From Bacteriovoracaceae bacterium (GTDB taxonomy: Bacteria > Bdellovibrionota > Bacteriovoracia > Bacteriovoracales > Bacteriovoracaceae): DNA of 64,000 nucleotides. The DNA lies in NCBI GenBank assembly GCA_947450475.1, contig CANFVK010000001.1:558001-622000 (forward strand). Reading direction: 5' to 3'. The notes below the pieces were generated by a model. The model was not told the origin of the DNA and did not search any database. It saw only the letters and a list, made by a program, of their open reading frames with translations. Position numbers and translations under genes: made by a program. Below, piece by piece: positions 61,328-64,000 of this stretch (position 1 is its first letter; every line of letters begins with the position of its first letter).

Positions 61328-63019
61328 ATGCAAGAGCAAAATAAATTTTCCGATGATCTTAAAAACGCTTTTGGAGATAAATACTCTTTTGTTTTTGATA
61401 ATCATGTTCTGTTTGCTGATACAAAAACTTTATTATCTACCATGGCCAAGCTTAAAGACATTTTTAACTTTAACATGCTACTTGATGTATGTGGAGTTGA
61501 TAACTGCAAGCGACCAGTCACTGAATGGACCCATGGAATTAGATTTGAATCAGTATATCATCTTTTAAACATGGATTTAAGTCAACGCATTCGCGTGCGA
61601 GTGCCTGTTGATGTTGATAACGGAGAAATGGTGCCATCAGTGGTATCGTTTTGGAAAGCTGCTGATTGGTTTGAAAGAGAAGCTTGGGATATGTATGGAA
61701 TTACTTATCTTGGTCGCAAAAAAGAACGCCTGCTTACTCATCATGAATTCGTTGGCCACCCACTAAGAAAAGACTATAGGGCCGATCACAATCAACCACT
61801 TTCAGAATCTTTGGACATTTTTTTTGAACCAGATCCATCTATTTCTGCTGACGAAGCTAGAAAGCGTGAGTGGATCAATATTGGACCTTCCCATCCTGCT
61901 ACCCATGGAACACTTCGCATTATGGCGGAGATTGAAGGAGAGGTCATTAAAAGATCTAAATTAGAAATTGGTTATCTCCACCGCTGTTTTGAAAAAATGG
62001 CGGAAAATCATTTGTACAATCAAGTCATCCCATATACCGATCGGTTGAATTATTGTTCAGCTCCAATGAACAATATTGGATGGTGCAAGGCGATTGAAGA
62101 TATGATGGGGATTGAAATTCCTGATCGTGCCAAGGCCCTTCGTATGATTTTGGCTGAATTATCGCGTGTCATTGATCATTTGGTTTGCATTGGTGCCGGT
62201 GCGGTAGACTTAGGCGCCCTTACCAGCTTTTGGTTTTGTTTTGAAGAAAGAGAGAGAGTCTATGAACTTTTTGAAAAACTATGTGGAGCTCGTCTCACAG
62301 TGTCGCTAACCCGAATTGGCGGAATGGCCCAGGAGCTTCCAGTTGGATGGGTCACTGATTGCCTTGAAGTTGTGAAAAAAATTGAAAAGGGAATTGCTGA
62401 AGTTGATAGATTATTAACTAAAAATAAAATTTATGTCGACAGAACACGAGTGTGTCCAATCACGGCTCAAAATGCTATCGCTTGGGGATACACAGGACCT
62501 TGCCTTCGTGCTACTGGAGTTAACTACGATATAAGAAAAGCTAACCCGTATTACTTTTACAAAGATGTCGATTTTGAAATTCCTGTCGGGCAAAACGGAG
62601 ATAACTATGATCGTTATTTAGTTCGTATGGAAGAGATGAGGCAATCACTTCGTATTGTTAATCAAGTTCTAAACAACTTACCAAGTGGGCCTTATCAATC
62701 ACTTGATAAGAGAGTTTGTATTCCGCCCAAAAAAGAAGTTTACACTAATATTGAAGGATTAATGAATCACTTCATGCTTGTCATGAAAGGTGTGCGACCT
62801 CCAGTTGGGGAAATTTATTCTGCTACTGAGGCGGCCAATGGAGAACTGGGATTCTACGTTATTTCTGATGGAGGACCAAATCCATATAGGGTGAAAGTTC
62901 GTCCGCCGTGCTTTGCGATTTATCAATCCTTTAGTGAAGTCGTGCAAAATAAAATGATTTCTGATGCCATTGCCGAGCTTGGGGCAATGAATATAATTGC
63001 GGGAGAGTTAGACCGATGA
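61328..63019 (+). CDS. nuoCD: NADH-quinone oxidoreductase fused subunits C and D
   Basis: The 563-residue product fuses NuoC (about 1-165; VVSFWKAADWFEREAWDMYG and HPLRKDY) with NuoD (about 175-563; INIGPSHPATHGTLRI, then PYTDRLNYCSAPMNN). The two form the peripheral arm that builds the quinone-binding site next to NuoB. Fused CD is found in several proteobacterial groups including E. coli. It lies 42 bases after nuoB, and its stop overlaps the nuoE start in an ATGA. Nothing abnormal is seen. Confidence 0.96.
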   Translation: MQEQNKFSDDLKNAFGDKYSFVFDNHVLFADTKTLLSTMAKLKDIFNFNMLLDVCGVDNCKRPVTEWTHGIRFESVYHLLNMDLSQRIRVRVPVDVDNGEMVPSVVSFWKAADWFEREAWDMYGITYLGRKKERLLTHHEFVGHPLRKDYRADHNQPLSESLDIFFEPDPSISADEARKREWINIGPSHPATHGTLRIMAEIEGEVIKRSKLEIGYLHRCFEKMAENHLYNQVIPYTDRLNYCSAPMNNIGWCKAIEDMMGIEIPDRAKALRMILAELSRVIDHLVCIGAGAVDLGALTSFWFCFEERERVYELFEKLCGARLTVSLTRIGGMAQELPVGWVTDCLEVVKKIEKGIAEVDRLLTKNKIYVDRTRVCPITAQNAIAWGYTGPCLRATGVNYDIRKANPYYFYKDVDFEIPVGQNGDNYDRYLVRMEEMRQSLRIVNQVLNNLPSGPYQSLDKRVCIPPKKEVYTNIEGLMNHFMLVMKGVRPPVGEIYSATEAANGELGFYVISDGGPNPYRVKVRPPCFAIYQSFSEVVQNKMISDAIAELGAMNIIAGELDR

Positions 63020-63501
63020 GCAAATTAGAAAAAATTGAATTTACTGCAGAAAATTTAGCTCGTTATAAAGAGTATCTAACTCGTTATGACGATATTGAAT
63101 CTGCACTTTTGCCAACCTTGCATCTTGCACAGGAGCAATTCGGTTGGCTGCCAGATCATATCGTGAAGTATCTTGCAGAGTTAATGGGAATTCCTGAAAT
63201 TCATATTAAGGAAGTCATCTCTTTTTACGACATGCTTTATGATACTCCAGTCGGCAGAAATATTGTTCATGTTTGCACCAATATAACTTGTTCAATGTTT
63301 GGTGGAAGAGAAATCTATCAAGGATTGTTAAAGCATTATGAAACAGATTTTTTAACTCCAACTCGAGACGGAAGAATTTCGATTCAAAAAATGGAATGTC
63401 TTGGTGCCTGTGAGATTGCACCTTGCATGCGATTGAATAATGACTTTCTTGGAAATGTAGACTTGCAAACTGCTATTCATAAAATTGATGAACTCCCATA
63501 A
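63016..63501 (+). CDS. nuoE: NADH-quinone oxidoreductase subunit E
   Basis: NuoE carries a [2Fe-2S] cluster in the NADH-oxidising part of complex I. The 161-residue thioredoxin-like protein has the ligands as a C-x4-C pair ([13 protein letters not shown]) and a C-x3-C pair ([13 protein letters not shown]). The N-terminal helical part ([16 protein letters not shown]) is typical. It overlaps nuoCD by 4 bases and is followed after 11 bases by nuoF, so the NADH module is in one operon. Confidence 0.95.
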   Translation: MSKLEKIEFTAENLARYKEYLTRYDDIESALLPTLHLAQEQFGWLPDHIVKYLAELMGIPEIHIKEVISFYDMLYDTPVGRNIVHVCTNITCSMFGGREIYQGLLKHYETDFLTPTRDGRISIQKMECLGACEIAPCMRLNNDFLGNVDLQTAIHKIDELP

Positions 63502-63512
63502 AGGATTATGCG

Positions 63513-64000
63513 ATGAAAGACTCTGCCAATTATAAAGATTACGCTCTACTTAGTTATCACCATATTCCTGGTGTACACAATCTAGAAATTTTTGAGCGAG
63601 CAGGTGGTTATGAAACCATGAAAGCTTGCTTTGACAAGGACCCCGAGGCTATCAAGGAAGAGGTTAAGCAATCTGGTCTGCGCGGTCGCGGTGGTGCTGG
63701 GTTTTCAACAGGGGTGAAGTGGGGATTTTTTACAAAAGATAGAAGTGCCATAAAATACCTTTTATGTAATGCAGACGAATCTGAGCCGGGAACATTCAAA
63801 GATAGATATTTGGTTGAAAAAAATCCACATATTTTGATAGAAGGAATGATTATTTCCGCATGGGCGCTTGGAACTCAAAAAGGTTACATCTATATTCGTG
63901 GTGAATTTTATCATCAAGCAATGATTTTAGAAAAGGCAATTAAAGAAGCTTATGCAAATGGATACTTAGGGAAAAATATTTTAGGAAAAGGTTTCGATTT
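63513..64000 (+). CDS. nuoF: NADH-quinone oxidoreductase subunit F (partial)
   Basis: Only the first 162 codons are in the window. The frame from ATG 63513 reads [20 protein letters not shown], the glycine-rich NADH/FMN loop of NuoF, then [16 protein letters not shown], a strictly conserved FMN-binding segment. NuoF oxidises NADH and passes electrons through FMN to iron-sulfur clusters. AAGGA lies just upstream; a nearer ATG at 63508 stops after two codons. It follows nuoE by 11 bases. The C-terminal cluster-binding part lies beyond the window. Confidence 0.95.
   Translation, partial: MKDSANYKDYALLSYHHIPGVHNLEIFERAGGYETMKACFDKDPEAIKEEVKQSGLRGRGGAGFSTGVKWGFFTKDRSAIKYLLCNADESEPGTFKDRYLVEKNPHILIEGMIISAWALGTQKGYIYIRGEFYHQAMILEKAIKEAYANGYLGKNILGKGFD

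Noticed and set aside
1..64000. CRISPR array, insertion sequence, prophage or genomic island borders
   Set aside because: No regularly spaced repeats, transposase, integrase or phage structural genes are visible, and the two tRNA genes have no adjacent integrase.

Overview
The window is AT-rich, densely packed bacterial chromosome. It holds about 57 protein genes, two tRNA genes, and no insertion sequence, prophage, rRNA operon or CRISPR array that I can see. No gap between genes exceeds 300 bases. The gene content suggests a Gram-negative, flagellated, didermal bacterium: many lipoproteins and signal peptides, a CheA/CheW/CheR/CheB locus with a sigma-28-like promoter, and NADH dehydrogenase with a fused NuoCD. 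The concentration of peptidoglycan-remodelling enzymes, FecR and TPR lipoproteins and a long proline-free coiled-coil protein fits the Bdellovibrionota, perhaps a low-GC Bacteriovorax-like lineage. That placement is inference; a 16S rRNA or protein phylogeny would settle it.

Layout. 1-8063: end of a DsbD-N-like lipoprotein gene, a cytosolic cobalamin-binding-protein homologue, a TPR lipoprotein with a FecR-domain partner, guaB-guaA, and a minus-strand pair containing a HAD-like protein with a C-terminal clamp-type motif. 8064-17444: dnaE coupled to a secreted protein, a CsgG-like lipoprotein and pyrD, then queC and a phosphohexomutase on the minus strand. 17608-20220: ferredoxin, a putative Na+/H+ antiporter, ilvE. 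20382-26141: chemotaxis operon whose last two genes are unusual multidomain fusions. 26240-35675: tRNA-Val, a heterodimeric ABC exporter, a lipoprotein with a DsbA-like domain, the coiled-coil protein, a pyruvate kinase-ferredoxin fusion, and queG.

35658-39618 is a minus-strand operon of a LolA-like protein, an outer-membrane-type protein and a LolD/LolC-like ABC transporter. 39801-41609 holds a b561-like membrane protein, YceI and a flavin reductase. 41610-48579 is a wall-remodelling cluster: PBP4-type carboxypeptidase, L,D-transpeptidase, frameshifted 3D-domain hydrolase, small lipoprotein, polysaccharide deacetylase and, divergently, a lytic transglycosylase. 48576-54357 has a FAD/Rieske oxidoreductase, unrecognised secreted proteins and an FHA protein.

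54495-58911 is a compact acyl-chain locus: a degenerate MBOAT protein and a ketoreductase-like SDR on one strand, with a degenerate ketosynthase, an acyl carrier protein and an intact ketosynthase on the other. 59040-64000: tRNA-Leu, a large lipoprotein, and the start of the nuo operon (nuoB, nuoCD, nuoE, partial nuoF) without an adjacent nuoA.

The best candidates for undescribed biology are the acyl-chain locus, the pyruvate kinase-ferredoxin fusion, the two chemotaxis fusions carrying apparently dead CheB-like and CheD-like domains, and the wall-remodelling cluster with its G8 frameshift tract. Two genes there and nearby appear to use non-standard start codons (AUA and CUG).
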